Below the pieces are notes generated by a model. It saw nothing but the letters and a program-made list of their open reading frames with translations. It made no database searches and was not told where the DNA came from. A DNA stretch of 64,000 bases. It comes from Wyeomyia smithii. Its lineage: Eukaryota; Arthropoda; Insecta; Diptera; Culicidae. The DNA lies in the NCBI RefSeq assembly GCF_029784165.1, contig NC_073694.1, positions 52,733,674-52,797,673 on the forward strand, in the 5' to 3' direction. The position numbers were made by a program, and so were the translations under genes. Shown in pieces: positions 10,871 through 24,014 of the stretch. Position 1 is the first letter of the stretch. Each line of letters opens with the position of its first letter.

Positions 10871-12865
10871 TTGTACTTCTATATGGATCATTGCATACGT
10901 GCCACTTGGACATGACCACTACAGAATGAATTTCTAACAACAACATATCTCCACAGATTTTACTATACATTTTGAACGAAAGTCCCCAACGAATACAATC
11001 AAATCCAATTTTAAAAGAATTAAAACCATAAGTTAGCGCATCGGATTAAATTCGCGACCGCTTCCACAAAACCGATCCGATTCGACAACGCGATGTGCCC
11101 GACTTTCATTTAGCAACAGTAAATGAGATCAGCTTGCACATTGCTTGCAATTACATTGAGGAAAAAATCGACCCCAGAACGCACGTTATAGCGCGCGCTG
11201 GCGAAATGCATTCAGAAGGTAGGTCTTTTTTTAGCTGGAGGGATTGAAAAAAAAAACAACGCAACCGAACGGCTTTGCCCACGTTCACGTTCCACGGAGT
11301 CCACGAAGGCATCGGGTTTACCGGATGAAGCACACACACTCCGGGAGGATTATAAAAAGCGAGTGCTCGCGGAGCTGCTAGTGATAGCATGCCCAGAACG
11401 CACGTGTTTCTTTCATTTTTTTTCTGCACGGTTCTCAACCGTAACGAGTAAATTCCACTTTCCCACCCACCCCACAGGTCTTACCACTGTTACAAGCGAA
11501 AGGCTTCATTCCTGCAGCCAGTTTGGGTTCATATCAGCTGGCAAGCGACGCGCGAGGTGAAAAACTGACGAAAGGGATTTGTAATTCTGTGCTGTTCCGC
11601 TATGGAAGTTTCTTGATTTCAGCCGAAATCAACTCAACTTGTACGAAAGAGGTGCCCTTGTGAGTGTGTGGAGCAAGGAACATTGCTCTCGAATTTTTAT
11701 GCCTGACACAGGGAGGGAAAGCAATACTCTTCTTCTATTTTTAATTTGTTGCATGACACGGTTCCATAAATATTCAGTGATTCGATTCTTGTCTGGGTCT
11801 GCTAAAATTTGCAGAGCAGTCATCAGCCCGGATGAGATTTGGGTTTCATGCGTTGAAGAATTACGAAGTGTAGCATATCCTTTTTTGCGCTTTTTTGCTT
11901 CACAAAAGATGAAGTAATGAGTTAAAATATTTTTTATTTGGCAAAGAATTAGTTGGGCAATAGCAGCAGATTTATCGCATCAGATCGGGCATATAAAAAC
12001 AAATGATCATTCAGCACTTTTCCAGAGAAAATATGGCCTATTATAAAAGCATAAATCCGCGCCGAAACTGTCTCCTATTTTCGTACGCGACGCATAAATT
12101 ACGCCGCTAACGAGTAACGCGACCGAAACGGAAGAAAAAAAAATCTCAGTTCGCACAAGCTTGCGTTAATCGAAGTCACTGCGAACCGAACCAGTCTACG
12201 AAAACGGAACGCGGAGAACTATCGTGCGGTTCGGCACATATGACAATGTTTTGAAAACATTGCGCACCCGTCGCCGTCGTGTCACCGTCGTTGTTGTCGT
12301 TGCAATTGTAAAAGAAGAAAAAAAAACAACATACGACTAGACTGAAACCTGAAAAGGGCGTGCCATTATTATGACAATCAGGCAATTTGGCAAAGTTTTG
12401 AGTCAATTTTTTAAGCGACTGGCAGAGCGCTAGAATTTTTACTGGAGCGGAAAGAAAAATTCTTGTGTTGAGTCATTAGACAGTCCAATGTTAAGATTTA
12501 CTGTCATGTCAACATTATTTCTTGGTGCCTTATCGTGATTTTCTTATTTAATAATCAATGACACGTTGGTCATAATTATTTATACAAATCACATCTGAAT
12601 TAAACCAGTAATCGTTCATTTTTTAAATTCATCGTATTTTATCCGACTTACTTTATTACATACTTTTAGAGTTCAATTATATTTGTCAGGCTCCCATGGA
12701 TTTGAATCAGCCAGTAATATTTTACGTATCATTGAATCATTTGGTCATACTAAATTCAAGTGTCCAATTCCAATATATTTCTTGAAAAATCAGACTTCAT
12801 ATTTCGTTCAACCATTTCATAAAACTGAAACTATTCGAATTCTTCGTAGTTGTGCATATTATTGA
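10871..12865. other. Unique non-coding DNA
   Basis: No gene or element recognised over about 2 kb. Parts of 11.0-12.4 kb are less AT-rich than their surroundings and could include regulatory DNA or untranslated exons of the downstream cyclase, but no splice pair or domain supports that. Short open frames on both strands lack recognisable features. Confidence 0.35.
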
Positions 12866-13288
12866 GTATTGACCAGTGTTGCGAAATTTCGACACAAAAA
12901 AATGAAAGTGATCCAACAGCAGTTTCACTCTCACTCATCTCAAACTGATATTGAGTGTCACCCAAGTCAACTATCAGTCAATAATCATGTCAGTCATATA
13001 AATGATATATCTTAATAAATATCGAAATTATTTTATTTGAGCCAATCTATTGCATGAAGTCAATGAAGTAGGTAGGCACCTTCATCCTACACTGCATAAA
13101 CATCGCTAGAGCAACATAGCGTGTGCGAAATCACAGTAATGCTGCTAGTCAGCATTACCACTGTCAACTGATTGGCGATGCAAGCAATTATCACTGTCAG
13201 CTCGTTCGTGTTGATACTGATATTCGTAGTATTCAGTTTCAACTGAGAATCTATCACTGATAGTGAAAATTGCAACCCTGGTATTGAC
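12866..13288. mobile_element. hAT-type MITE with 8-bp target-site duplication
   Basis: The 8-bp word GTATTGAC flanks both sides (12866-12873 and 13281-13288). The 407-bp element begins CAGTGTTGC and ends with the complement of CAGGGTTGC, the usual hAT CAGNG terminus. There is no coding capacity, and an internal 9-bp stem (GTAATGCTG/CAGCATTAC) lies near 13137-13159. Length, TIR and 8-bp duplication together fit a hAT MITE mobilised in trans. Confidence 0.85.
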
Positions 13289-14318
13289 ACATTTCTCACT
13301 GTATGTGAAACCAGAGTTAGTTTAGACTTCTAGCCGATGGTCCAGGTCCATGACCAGAAAACTGCGTTCGATTTAGTAAATCACGGTGTATTCCTAGATG
13401 AAATGTAAATGTAAAAATCAGTAAAACATAGTACGTAAAAGCCGACTTTTCTAAAAAAAATCCGCGTATGAAAAACCCTATAAATTTGAAAAAATTCTTA
13501 AAAAATCGACGTGTCTTTTGGAATGCTTTGAATGATGTCTGCTGAAAACTTTCGGAACAAAATTCAAAAGTAACTCCTCCTTCACTGAGATTTTCCTTCG
13601 AAAGCCTGGTATAAAGGGCAGCAAACAGAAATTTCACCCTATTTCTATTCCCAAAACGGTACCGTACGGATGGTAAAGTCAAGTCGCGGAAAGAAGAGAG
13701 AGGCAAAATCTTGTTCATCTCCTGCTAAGTTCTAATTTTTCCGATGATTCAAATTTAGCGTACACATCGGTGCTGGAACATCGGTCTATTTGGTGGCTGT
13801 TGCGGAATATTTAGTTGCTGCTAACGTATTGAAAATGTTGCCGAAATAACAGCAGAATGAGAATCATCCCTCGGTACATGCAAATGGCAATCTGTAATGA
13901 TGAGAAATTAAACAAAATTGCCGGGTGTCTCTATTGCGACAAACCAATGGCGCTTTTTAGCACCCCCAAAATCATTTGATTGTGAAGTAGTTAAATATTT
14001 TTCTGCCACTCGTCAGAACAATGCCAACAGTGATTAAAAGAGTTATTTTTGAAACAATCTCGTTTATCGAATGTGTAAAATTACATGCTAATCTAGCCTA
14101 ATATAAATTTGTTAATTGACAAAGAATTTCTGAACCTGCCATGTATTAAATTTGTTACTTTACTAAGGAATACCGAGAAAAAGGCTTAAATTATTGGGTT
14201 GATATTGTAGAGAAAACAAATTACTGCTCTCCATTTGTAAATTTTTCTGATAAGGTATACAAATATCGTACTCCTAAGTCAACTGCGCAATTGTGTCCTG
14301 GATAACACTTTCCTACCA
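13289..14318. other. No gene recognised
   Basis: About 1 kb with no supported gene or element. The 133-codon minus-strand frame at 13317-13718 is Phe/Arg-rich with no domain and is regarded as chance. Confidence 0.35.
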
Positions 14319-14465
14319 CAGGTTGGACTCGATTATTGGGGACTCGATTATCCGGAATTTTAGATTCGATTTTCGGGAATTTTTTTTTGGTGCTCGTTTT
14401 TATTTTGCATTTCGTAATTTTCCCTTTACTAAATTTCGATTTTGCCCCAATTTCCCTACAATACA
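14319..14465 (+). repeat. Partial end of the pogo-like TIR family
   Basis: CAGGTTGGACTCGATTATT followed by ACTCGATTATCCGG closely matches the left terminus of the element at 17541. No matching right terminus was found nearby and no TA precedes it, so this looks like a truncated copy. Confidence 0.5.
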
Positions 14466-16009
14466 AAAATAGGTTTATCTGCTGACATTTTACTTAGATT
14501 TTTCACTCAAAATAAAATATAATTTGACTACCACTTTAAGATATCAACGAATCACCATCAATGCTCAGAAATAATCGATATAATTTTGCATTGTGAAATA
14601 TACCAAGATGCTAATATGTGGACAAACTCTTAGAATTTTGATATTTGGTCTTAAAACAAAATGGCGTCGAAAAAACATCAAAAATTACCGGTTTCTCAAA
14701 AACTCAAAATGGCGCCATTGTTGCCCCTTAAGTTAAAATTTGTTCAAACTCGGGGAAATTTAGTTTTGCATAAAAATACACAAAAAAATTATATATAGAA
14801 GCCAAGGCAGGACAAAAGTCAATTTTTGTTCCACTGTGTAATCAATGTCTAACTTATTAATTTTGCTTCTCAAGATTTTTCTCCTTTTCTCCTCAGAAAT
14901 AATGTCTTGCTACGCCACTGCATCATACAGGTGAAATAACAACAGGAAATATTTATAAAAAAGAGAGAGTTAAAAAATTTATTGAAATGAACCTCTAATG
15001 GAATTTACCACTTTACACCATCAAGTTGTTTGACCCCAATCGAGTGTGCTCCCAAACCTATTGCAAGAAACACATTGACATAAAACGAGCTGTCATAATT
15101 CTACGTTATCTTGCGGTTTTACCTTGACTTTGTTTCCTTTGCCACGACCAGACATCGTATCCTGCAAATTCTAGTGAACGGAATAGCGATGTGCTATGAA
15201 AAACCTCGTGTGACTGTGTTAAATACCACTGAAAGAACTTACGCAACAACTAAACGGCGCGGCGTAGGTGATAGAATGGAAGAATTCAAAAAGAAAACGG
15301 ACTGCCTTGCACACACAGGTATACAGACGAACGTTGTGCGCGAAGTACATTAATTTCTCGTCAACTATATAGCACCAAAGACAGGAGACCTAGCCAAGCA
15401 CGCATGGGCTCGAAGCTAAGGTTCGGAGTAAATTGTTTCATTCCTCCTACCAAGCACAAATTACAATCGGCGCTGCTCAGGGCCACAAACACGTTCTTGA
15501 AGCAATGTAAATTTTGTTACCTTGTAAACTATAAAACGTGTGGCCGCAGTTCTACATTTATTTCAAGCGATTAAAAAAAGTGGCGCTAAAATTCCTTGGA
15601 ATTTTATTTGTTCCTCACTGAAACTACCTTGGCAAGTTTGTTTAATTTATTGTTGTATTATTTCTTTACATACTGCAAGGAAGCAAACCGCTCATATTAC
15701 AATACACGTGACCAGCACACGCATATTCAACTATTAGCAGTGCCCAAACAACTGAAAGCAAACACGCACTTGGACATGACTGTATGACGGTGCTTCCCAC
15801 AGGGACAGGAGATACACAATCTAGTGCTATGGAAGGTGATCTTCCATTATCATTACCGTCCGCCGGTTTCCTCTGCTGCACAGTGATTCAAAACGTGAAA
15901 AATGTGTTCGTCAGCCTTTTCAGTGTGAAAATGCTATTTAAATGCTATAGTGTATTCGACAATGGTTTTGTAAATCTCAAGAGGCAACTTTTGATGCAAA
16001 TAAATTTTT
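14466..16009. other. No gene recognised
   Basis: AT-rich DNA with no supported coding exon, RNA gene or element. Phrases such as AAAATGGCGCC near 14.70 kb also occur in other repeats of the window, suggesting old repeat debris. Confidence 0.3.
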
Positions 16010-17535
16010 GATTAATATGCAAAAAAGAGATTTCAATAGATAGAACCAAGGTGCCTTCAACAAAGTTTCTCTACATATGATTGCCCACAACTTTGCTGAA
16101 GATCTCACTTTAATTTGACAAGTAATTAATAAAATCAAACTTTTTTACACTTTAGGTGAATTAATCAAAAATGTATTTACATCAAAAGTTGCCCCTGGAG
16201 ATCTACAAAAACTTTGTCGAATAAACTATGACTTTAAAATGTTTCATACTCAAAAGGCAGACGATCACGTTTTTCACGTTTTAAACCACTGGGTGCTGCT
16301 GATCCGTCCCCTATGAAATGCTGCAATCGAATGAGCGACTGTTCCAGCAAAAACCATACAGCGGATGACTGGAGACAATGTTGCATACACACATACAGGC
16401 TTGTCGTTTCTCCTCAGAGAATTGCTAGCGTGTAGGAGAATATCCTTCACTGCTCTCACAGTGGGGGGCAAAGTAATGCCTTTACTTGAAGAGAGCAGTG
16501 ACTCGGGTAAATACATGTAGAAAAATATCATGGTGGTGGTATCTTTCTACAGAGATGATAAACTGGTGTGTGCTTCCTTACACGAAAGGACATTACACTC
16601 AATAACAACACAACAGAGCTTACTGCAGTGCTTTTACTGTGTATCTGTTAAGCATACATCAAATGAGGGAAGCATCTAGGTAAGAAAGTAGATAGCGTTG
16701 TTTGCTTAACATCTCGAAAAATGTTTTCTCTTCGAATGTTATGGAATTTATCTCATCAGTGCCCATCGTCGTGTACTCCTGTGTGTTCTCTCTGCAGTTA
16801 TTTTGATCAGCTGTGCTGTAAGCAGCAAGTGTGTTTATTCTTATGCGAGCGCCAGAGACCGAAAACAAAAAAGAAGTGTGGTACAAACAATTGCTACACG
16901 CAGCGCAGCATAAGAAATCACCACTTGCTGCGCTGCCCTGCTGATGATTTTTCATCGTAACTTTTTCCCATGATTTTTCATATTATTAAATACTTCTTCA
17001 AAATTGTGCAATTTTGTGGGCCTATAATTTTGGCGAAGATTGTAAATGGCTGTCTTCAAAAATAACAAAGGTATTTGAAAAAGTACGATTTTTCATACAA
17101 AAAACTCTATACTCTATTAGACAAATGATTTTATATTCTTTTGAAAGTAAAATGTATGTCCCTTAGGAACATTAATTAGTTATCTGCGTATATTTGCGTA
17201 CGAATAGGTAATTTAAATTTCAAAGAACCGTTGAAAACCCAATAATGGGTAAATAACTTTTTTATTTTGAATGATAGCGAGGTGAAATACTCAGCGAGAA
17301 TATGTGTTTTTGCATGGCTAATAACTTTGTAGAAGATATAAAATATGCAGAAAATCTTGGAAAAAAACTATGTTAAAAATTATGTATGAGTAAGTTTTCC
17401 AGATAAAACTACCTATATCTTTCGACGAAGTTGCTAGAAAAAGCATTTGCTACAACTTTCTCGAAGACACTGGCTGTCTACCTCACTGTCCTGAAAAAAT
17501 AATTACTCGTCCATTTTTAAAGACGAGGCGCAATC
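16010..17535. repeat. Old dispersed-repeat debris
   Basis: Two stretches (16.01-16.25 and 16.97-17.52 kb) share recurring phrases of the type ACTTTG(C/T)(C/T)GAAGA, such as AACTTTGCTGAAGATC, AACTTTGTCGAATAAAC, ACTTTGTAGAAGATAT and CAACTTTCTCGAAGACACT; the last recurs near 44.04 kb. The middle (16.27-16.96 kb) looks unrelated and may be an insertion, but no duplication marks its ends. No coding capacity. Confidence 0.35.
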
Positions 17536-17538
17536 AAA

Positions 17539-18606
17539 TACAGGTCGGACTCGATTATCCGGGGGCTCGATTATCCGGAGAAAATGGTTCGATTATCCGG
17601 AGTATTTTTTTTTCTTCTGTAATTCTATAATGTACTTTTGTCTTCCGGGTCATTGGGAGTTTCGGGATTGTTCAAAATTGTAACAACAATGCCCCGTTCT
17701 GTTTAGGTAGTTCGTTTTTAGCAGTTTTCTCGTCATTTCTTCAACCAATTCTTACTGAACAACCTCCAAAAGCTAGGTATTATGGTTTTCAGTTGCCGAT
17801 GAGGACAACCACTATTGGTCAACCGGTTTCGAATTTATGGTCGGAACATATTTCTGTAATATAGTGGCGATGATCAATGCAGTACACTAAGGTCGCTTTT
17901 CACGCGTTTTTTTTTACGCGGGTTTTTTTACGCGGCTTTTTTACGCGGATTCCGGAATTTACGCGGTATACTTTTTACGCGGATTCCATAATTTACGCGT
18001 CTTTTTTACGCGGATTCTGGAATTTACGCGGCTTTTTACGTGGCACGTATCCCCCCGCGTAAAAAGCGACTTTAGTGTACTTAGAACCACAAGCTGGCCT
18101 GTTTTGGTGGTGTTCCGGATACTTCTGGACTATTGAACCAACACTCATCAAGCGAAATCAATAACGGTTTGAAATCCGCAAAGTAGCCCATTAGTGGCCA
18201 TATCAAGCGTCTAGGTCGTTGTAGGTCACTTAGGAAATAAAAAAAAAAAACATGAGTGTTGTCAAAATCGAACTGGGTCTGTATATGTAACACCTCAATT
18301 CTTCTTAACATTTAAGACAATAAATCAGATAAATACCTAAATCAAATCAAATTCTTTTATATTTTATAACATAATTTATTATTACGTATATATGTATAAC
18401 AAACCCCAACAAACAGTCTAAAGACAATTTTTAATTTATTTAGTCGGCACATGTATTGTGTACAACATACTATAATAGAAAATTCACTATTCTAAATGAA
18501 AGATATTAAAAATAAAAAAAAATAAAAATGGCTCGATTATCTGGAGGATTCGATTGTCCGGAGCGAAATATTTTTCAAAACTCCGTTTAATCGAGTCCGA
18601 CCTGTT
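17539..18606. mobile_element. pogo/Tc1-like non-autonomous element with TIRs
   Basis: The left end CAGGTCGGACTCGATTATCC (17541) is mirrored by the right end, whose complement is CAGGTCGGACTCGATTAAAC (to 18604). The sub-terminal word CGATTATCCGGAG recurs on both sides. A TA precedes the left end while TT follows the right, consistent with a decayed TA duplication. No transposase is readable in 1064 bp. A foldback element is nested at 17885-18077, so this element is the older insertion. Confidence 0.7.
17883..18079 (+). mobile_element. Foldback element with ACGCGG minisatellite, copy 1
   Basis: A 193-bp element flanked by TA on each side. It opens CACTAAGGTCGCTTTTCACG and closes with the near-complement (ACGCG then TAAAAAGCGACTTTAGTG). 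The inside is a run of units of the form TTTTTTACGCGGATTCCGGA + ATTTACGCGG, themselves near-palindromic about TTCCGGAA. It is nested in the pogo-like element. Related copies lie at 37609-37995 and 42298-42595. Confidence 0.8.
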
Positions 18607-19640
18607 TATAGAAACTTTTCCGAATAAACTAGGGTAAGACCTATTCTAAGCAGCTTTAGGAACCGCCAGCGTTTTTTTGCAACACCCGAAGTGCTCCTGA
18701 ATGGCTGCAATATAGGTTGATTTGTTTCAAATGATGTTTGTTCACAAATTTCTTTGTGATTAATGGTATTTCTTATATTCGTAAGACAGCTAGACAGTCA
18801 AAGTTTTCGTTTCCATCATTGAAATTGTCGATATTGATCAAAAAGCAGGTGTTCGAGGCTTGTTTTCTGCGACTCATTAAAATAGGCGCTACTGCTTAAG
18901 CCGTTCCTTACCCCTATATCACTAAAATCAAATGTATTATTTGAGAGCACGAAATCGGCAAAATTCTGTTTTGCCTTTAGTGGATTTAAAATTTGTGTCT
19001 GAAGTCTTATGCATTATTCTCGTTTTGGAGATATTGGATTGGATAGTAATTGGCCATTTTTGGTTGTTTCCCGGAAACAATTCAAAAAGCCATTTCCGAT
19101 CTCTAGAAATACCCATACTGGACGGTATTTGACCGTGTATTCAGCTTTGATTGGTCGTTCTGCGTTCAAACCGAAGCTGGACATGTTTGAATAGTCAACA
19201 GTTTACATCATGCAACTACAAATATTCGCATTTTGGTGAACGCGTAACTAATTTTTACACCCTCCCTTAGAAGACGTAGTTCTACGTCAAAAATTAAAAA
19301 CACAGAATGGTCGATGTATCAGTAATCTACTTTAGCATCTACTTTTGCACTATTTGGCTGTTGCTATCACGGATGTCAGATGCAAATCTATATTTTCTGT
19401 TTAAAAAGTCTTCAGATCTCATGTGGACCAAAAGAACAAAAAAATCGGAACTTACATCCTTGGTTTCTTTTACCTTCAACCTAGCTCAATGGTGTCTCCG
19501 AAACAAAAGTTTGTACAAATGACTCGCATAATCTCAAATTATCAATTTAGAACATGTAAAATAAATAAAACAAAATTCCTATTTTCATTGAGTACAGAGT
19601 TATAGAGTATTTTATATGGAAGTATGGAAGTTACTTAAAA
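18607..19640. other. No gene recognised
   Basis: AT-rich DNA, no supported feature except the self-complementary word GACGTAGTTCTACGTC at 19272-19287, whose half GACGTAGAACTAC borders family A copies elsewhere. Confidence 0.3.
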
Positions 19641-19917
19641 TTTAGTGTTTTTACTTAAATTTCTTTAGTTGCATTTCACAAGAAAACATTGTTCTAAGGA
19701 ACCGTTGATGGAGGCATTTTGGCAATATTCTGCTTAGCTCAAGTATTACAAAATTGTTATAAGTTCCATTTGTTCCAATCCACCCATATGAGAGTAAATA
19801 TAAAGGGATTTTTATCAAATTAAAACCACTATAGTAAACGTAACCGTTTAAACAACCACAGATTTTTGAATAACAAAGCAGAAAAATACCAAAGCCATCA
19901 ATATTAACAAAATTAGA

Positions 19918-19974
19918 TTTTTTGACCCTGATGAAAACATCAACCAGTGACGAAACGTTGAACGAAATCAAATA
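19918..19974 (+). ncRNA. Hammerhead-ribozyme-like motif (possible Penelope-like remnant)
   Basis: CTGATGA at 19928-19934 is followed 17 bases later by GAAA at 19952-19955, the two conserved hammerhead core boxes. A candidate stem III is CGTT/AACG (19956-19964) and a candidate stem I is TTTGA (19920-19924)/TCAAA (19968-19972). Stem II is poor (about four of five pairs), and two extra bases sit before the expected cleavage UH, so it would be a degenerate copy. Penelope-like elements are known to carry hammerheads. The surrounding 19.65-20.03 kb shows no readable RT or GIY-YIG. Confidence 0.3.
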
Positions 19975-20030
19975 AGTTGTTTCCAAAATTGCAAGACCGC
20001 TCAGCCGAAATAGCCCGATATTTATCTATT

Positions 20031-23000
20031 CATAGTCGATGTTCTGTTCTATTCAAATTCATTAAATCGAAATATCTTCTAGAAGCGGAAAAAAGTGACC
20101 AGTTAACCAGCAATTAATTAGCCTGGCACAACATCCTCTTATATGAGAATAGTCCACTAATGGTAAAAATATACCAGCAAAATATTTCATGCATTTTATG
20201 GCATTTGGCATTCATGTGAACATCCGTGCGATTTAATTTGTGTGATGCATTATAAGATGATTTTTCCCAGAGGTAATAGCTAATTTAGAGAAATAACAGT
20301 ACTTTACAACCTCTTTCCGCCAATTGGCTTCACACCAAGTAAATTTTTTGTGTCATCCTGTTTAATGCAAAATCTCAATAATGGACGTTTTCACAGCTCT
20401 CATATCCATTGCAAAAGGGCAGATGCAATTGCCACTTTTCCTCTCAACCGGGGCAGAACTTTACAACCGAGACGATACCCATTGTTCCAAACTCACGTAA
20501 TTTCCTTTCCGCTGCGACTAGAACTGTCGGTCTTCGTCTAAAGTTTTCCTTCAACGCCTGTTGTTTATCACATCGAAAAACGAGGTCGAAATATTAATTC
20601 TTTTTCTGCACTGGCACCCCTGCGGTAGTGTGCTGTGCTGTGGCTTGGCTTTGTTGTTTGTTGATAGTTTTCCACCGTCTCTCTGGGGTTTGCCTTCCGT
20701 TTGTCTTCTGACCCAAATCCCAATCCGTATCGTCGGCGTCGTCATCGTCAGTTAGCTCTACTGCAACTGCAATTTTATTAACATATATATCCGTGGATTG
20801 TTTTCGCCTTTCGGTCTGCGACTGTTAGCCGGGCTTCTTTGGAACACACCATTGATTGTTTTCTCCATCCGTGAGGTGCCGCTATTGTTTAGTTTACTAT
20901 TAATTTTCCGGAATTGGTAGTCAGAGACGAACTGAGGTTAGGTTAGATTTCCATACAATCGTTCCCGAACTGTCGCGTATGTTGCGTTTCGGCGGCTTTT
21001 ACTACTAAAATTCTTGGAATGTTATATCAGATCGAATCAAACTACATTCTGGTCTCAACAACGGTATGGTTATTTTCTTTGCCAACGATTATTTACGACC
21101 GCTTCGCACGAATGTGCGCCACGTTCGTAAACAAACTCAGCCATACCGAATAATAACAAAAAAATAAAACGATTGCATTTATCGGCTTCCGGTCGTACAA
21201 TTTTGGATTATGTGCTTGATCTAAAAAGGCATAGATTAATTGATTTTGTGTTCAATTGCCGAAGCTCAATGTCTTTGTTTCGCCGTTCGTTGCTGCACAG
21301 GATGTTTCTGGTAGCGGTTCCAAGGTTACCGTCCGTCCATCTGTCCAGGCGATAGTTCCCAAAGGGGTCAATCGCAGACCTTTTAATCTACTGGCTGGCG
21401 TGCGTGCTGCCTGGCAGACGCGGAGCGGGCTTTTTATTATGTGGAGGAGATCAATATCGGTGGCACTTGACAACTCAATCAATAACTCAATCTCCCATTC
21501 GACCGACGTCGACGACGACAACGGCGGCGGTGGCAACAGATTGAAGTGGTGCTCAACGCCATCGTTTGTTTTTAAATTGATTTCATTTAATTTATGGCTG
21601 CCTTGGTCGCAGCTGGAAAGCGATATTGATGCAAGCAATGCGATTGTGTGTATTCGATGCAAGCAATTCGCTGACTTCGGATTGGCAGCGGAAAGGGAAG
21701 GAACGGTACTGTCTGCTGTCGACTCAAACCTAAACTCTTAGTACGGTCAGAAATAAACTGTTTGACATGGGTTCACTCGGTGGTTAGTGAATCCGTCTTG
21801 AATTGCTAACTGTTAGTTTTATGGCATATCAATAGGAAAATCGCTTAAATTAAATCATATTTGGGTAGACGATTTTTATAGGTTTTTTTTCTTCTTTCTA
21901 CTTACAGGTACTTACAAACACGGTGGTAACAGCTACGATTAGACTGTGCTTAGTAGGATATGTATATTTATCTGTAATTATCAATCGGATATAAATATTC
22001 ATCAATTGCTGTTAACATTTTTAACACTAATTGGAACAACACTGAGACGTAGTGATACGATCGGGAATACGACTTTACAAATTGTGGAAGGCGCCAAACT
22101 TGAATGAGAAGTTAAATATCACCACAAAAACTTGTGCATAGCGATTGTATATGCTACTGTTCACTAAATCTTTTTCAATCAATGACAAAAACTATCTCAA
22201 GGCCCGCTATTAGGAGCCTAAGCTTCAAGATACGATGTGTTGATCGATCAGTCAATCAATAGTTACGAACAGGTCTGAATTTGAAACCGATGCACGAGGG
22301 GGCCCACGAATCAGATTAATTTCGGACATGATTTGTAACAACTTGATGCGCCTGACTGATTCGTACACTACTTTGAAATGTGCGAGTGAATGATCCATCT
22401 CAACCGTTGAAAATTTATTGTGGAATTTACTCAAGCTTAACAAGCAAAATGAGAGAGTATTTATTATACAAAATCAGGAGTATTATTTGTGTTTCTTCAA
22501 CAATTCTTACTTCCGACGTCCAATCGGTACTCAGGTTGCGCTCCTCCTCGTTGCCCAAAACAGCGTACCAAATGACCTATCGTCCAATTTCGAGTGGCTT
22601 TGATTACAGCATACACTTTATTTAAAGCATTGCAGGTACAGTAATCCTGAATTTGTATAACTCGTGACGAAGGGTCCGTCTCGGAACCGTATATACCTGT
22701 GCGGGTCAACAGGTAGACGCCTGATGCCACGAGCTGCACAAACAAAAACACTTTATGCTATTATTCGCATTGAGCTGTGTACGGGATTTTACGGGATTGT
22801 TCCGCCGAGGGAATATCGGCCTGCAGCACAACAGCTGGCGAGTAACTTGCTACGTGAAACGTACGTGCCTGAAAATAAATGAAAAATTCTAACTTTATAA
22901 CCGTTTTTGTGAATTTGGGTGCTTTTTTTACCTACTCGGAAGACTGCGTAAAGTCTTCAGAGACTTAAATGAGGTTTTCCCGTAGGCCAACGTAGAAATG

Positions 23001-23260
23001 ACGAACCCAGCTAGTAATTACTCTGCGGCCTTTTGACGCAGTTACGAGCTTGCTAGGGGCATCAAATTTCAGAAGAATGGTTAAAAAGCTAAACTCTTTC
23101 TTCTGCAAAGTTGTAACATATGATGAAACGCTTTTTTACATGTTATCAAAAATTGAAGCAATCAAAGTTTTCGATGAGATCATAAGTCTAGCTTTTTATC
23201 GTTGTAGATAGAGAAAAAAGTTGTCCTACAATATTCTAGCTAACTTCCCTTTAATTTTTA
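20031..23260. other. Mostly unique non-coding DNA
   Basis: About 3.2 kb without a supported gene. The 20.5-21.75 kb part is GC-richer, with CGACGTCGACGACGACAACG and GGCGGCGG runs, and holds open frames on both strands (such as 161 codons at 21256-21741), but none has a recognisable domain. It could be regulatory DNA upstream of the cyclase; that is speculation. Confidence 0.35.
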
Positions 23261-23261
23261 G

Positions 23262-23560
23262 CAGCTTAGCTTAGCTAAGCTTGACTGACTGCACATATCA
23301 ATGGTTGCTACTCCGAATCAGTAAAATCCCACAGTTAATCAACTGAATTGAGCTGGGAGTAGTCAACCATTCTCATGTACAAGTTTTAGTAACTCAATTC
23401 TTAAATGATCAATAACGGCACCGGCCACGCTTTTGCAATCAGGTGGGAAGAGGAAAGGGATGTTAGCGTGACCTTTACTATTCGGAAACCGTGTTAGCCT
23501 CTGCATCTCCACAAAGGTCACAGGAGAGGAATTTTTGTTAGTAGGGAAGGGTACGTTTGA
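23262..23560. repeat. Probable dispersed repeat (SINE- or MITE-sized)
   Basis: Begins with the self-complementary cluster TTAGCTTAGCTAAGC, then a stretch with a distinctive wording (CTTGACTGACTGCACAT, ATCTCCACAAAGGTCACAGG, TAGGGAAGGG). I recognise it as a widespread mosquito repeat style but cannot name the family, and no second copy occurs in this window. No Pol III boxes were seen. Confidence 0.35.
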
Positions 23561-24010
23561 TCAGGATTAACCTTGATAAGAGATGCGATCATACCTGTAA
23601 TTCGTACTCCTTTTGTACTATACATGACTCTCACCCCAAAAAGCACCTGCGAGCCGCTATGGATCACTACGCGACAAAGAAAACTGAGTCAGTTGCACAC
23701 ATGCAATATTGCTGCATCGAAGCGATCGTAACGCCTTGTGTTGTTGTTTGTTTTTTGTTGATGTTGATGTTTACTTTTTGATCCACTGCGTACGTTCATT
23801 CTCGACTCTGGATTAACCAAAACAATAACGTTCAATGATTCCAGCACCGGGTTAACAATTGCCAAAATACAGAAATCGCCAAATTGTATCTTCTCTGACA
23901 GTCATGCAGCTTCAAATGCGTTAGAATTATTTACATGGACGTCAAAACTGGTATGGGAACGCATTCAGCTGCTTCAATAGTTGAAATAAATGATATAAAA
24001 TAAAACATAA
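23561..24010. other. No gene recognised
   Basis: No supported feature; the 74-codon frame at 23557-23781 has no domain. Confidence 0.3.
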
Positions 24011-24014
24011 TAAA

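Noticed and set aside
14319..14465. Complete second pogo-like element
   Set aside because: Only one terminus found, and no TA flank.
21252..21741. Open frames of 136-161 codons on both strands
   Set aside because: A GC-richer patch lacking stops in several frames; no domain, no splice context, mutually overlapping.
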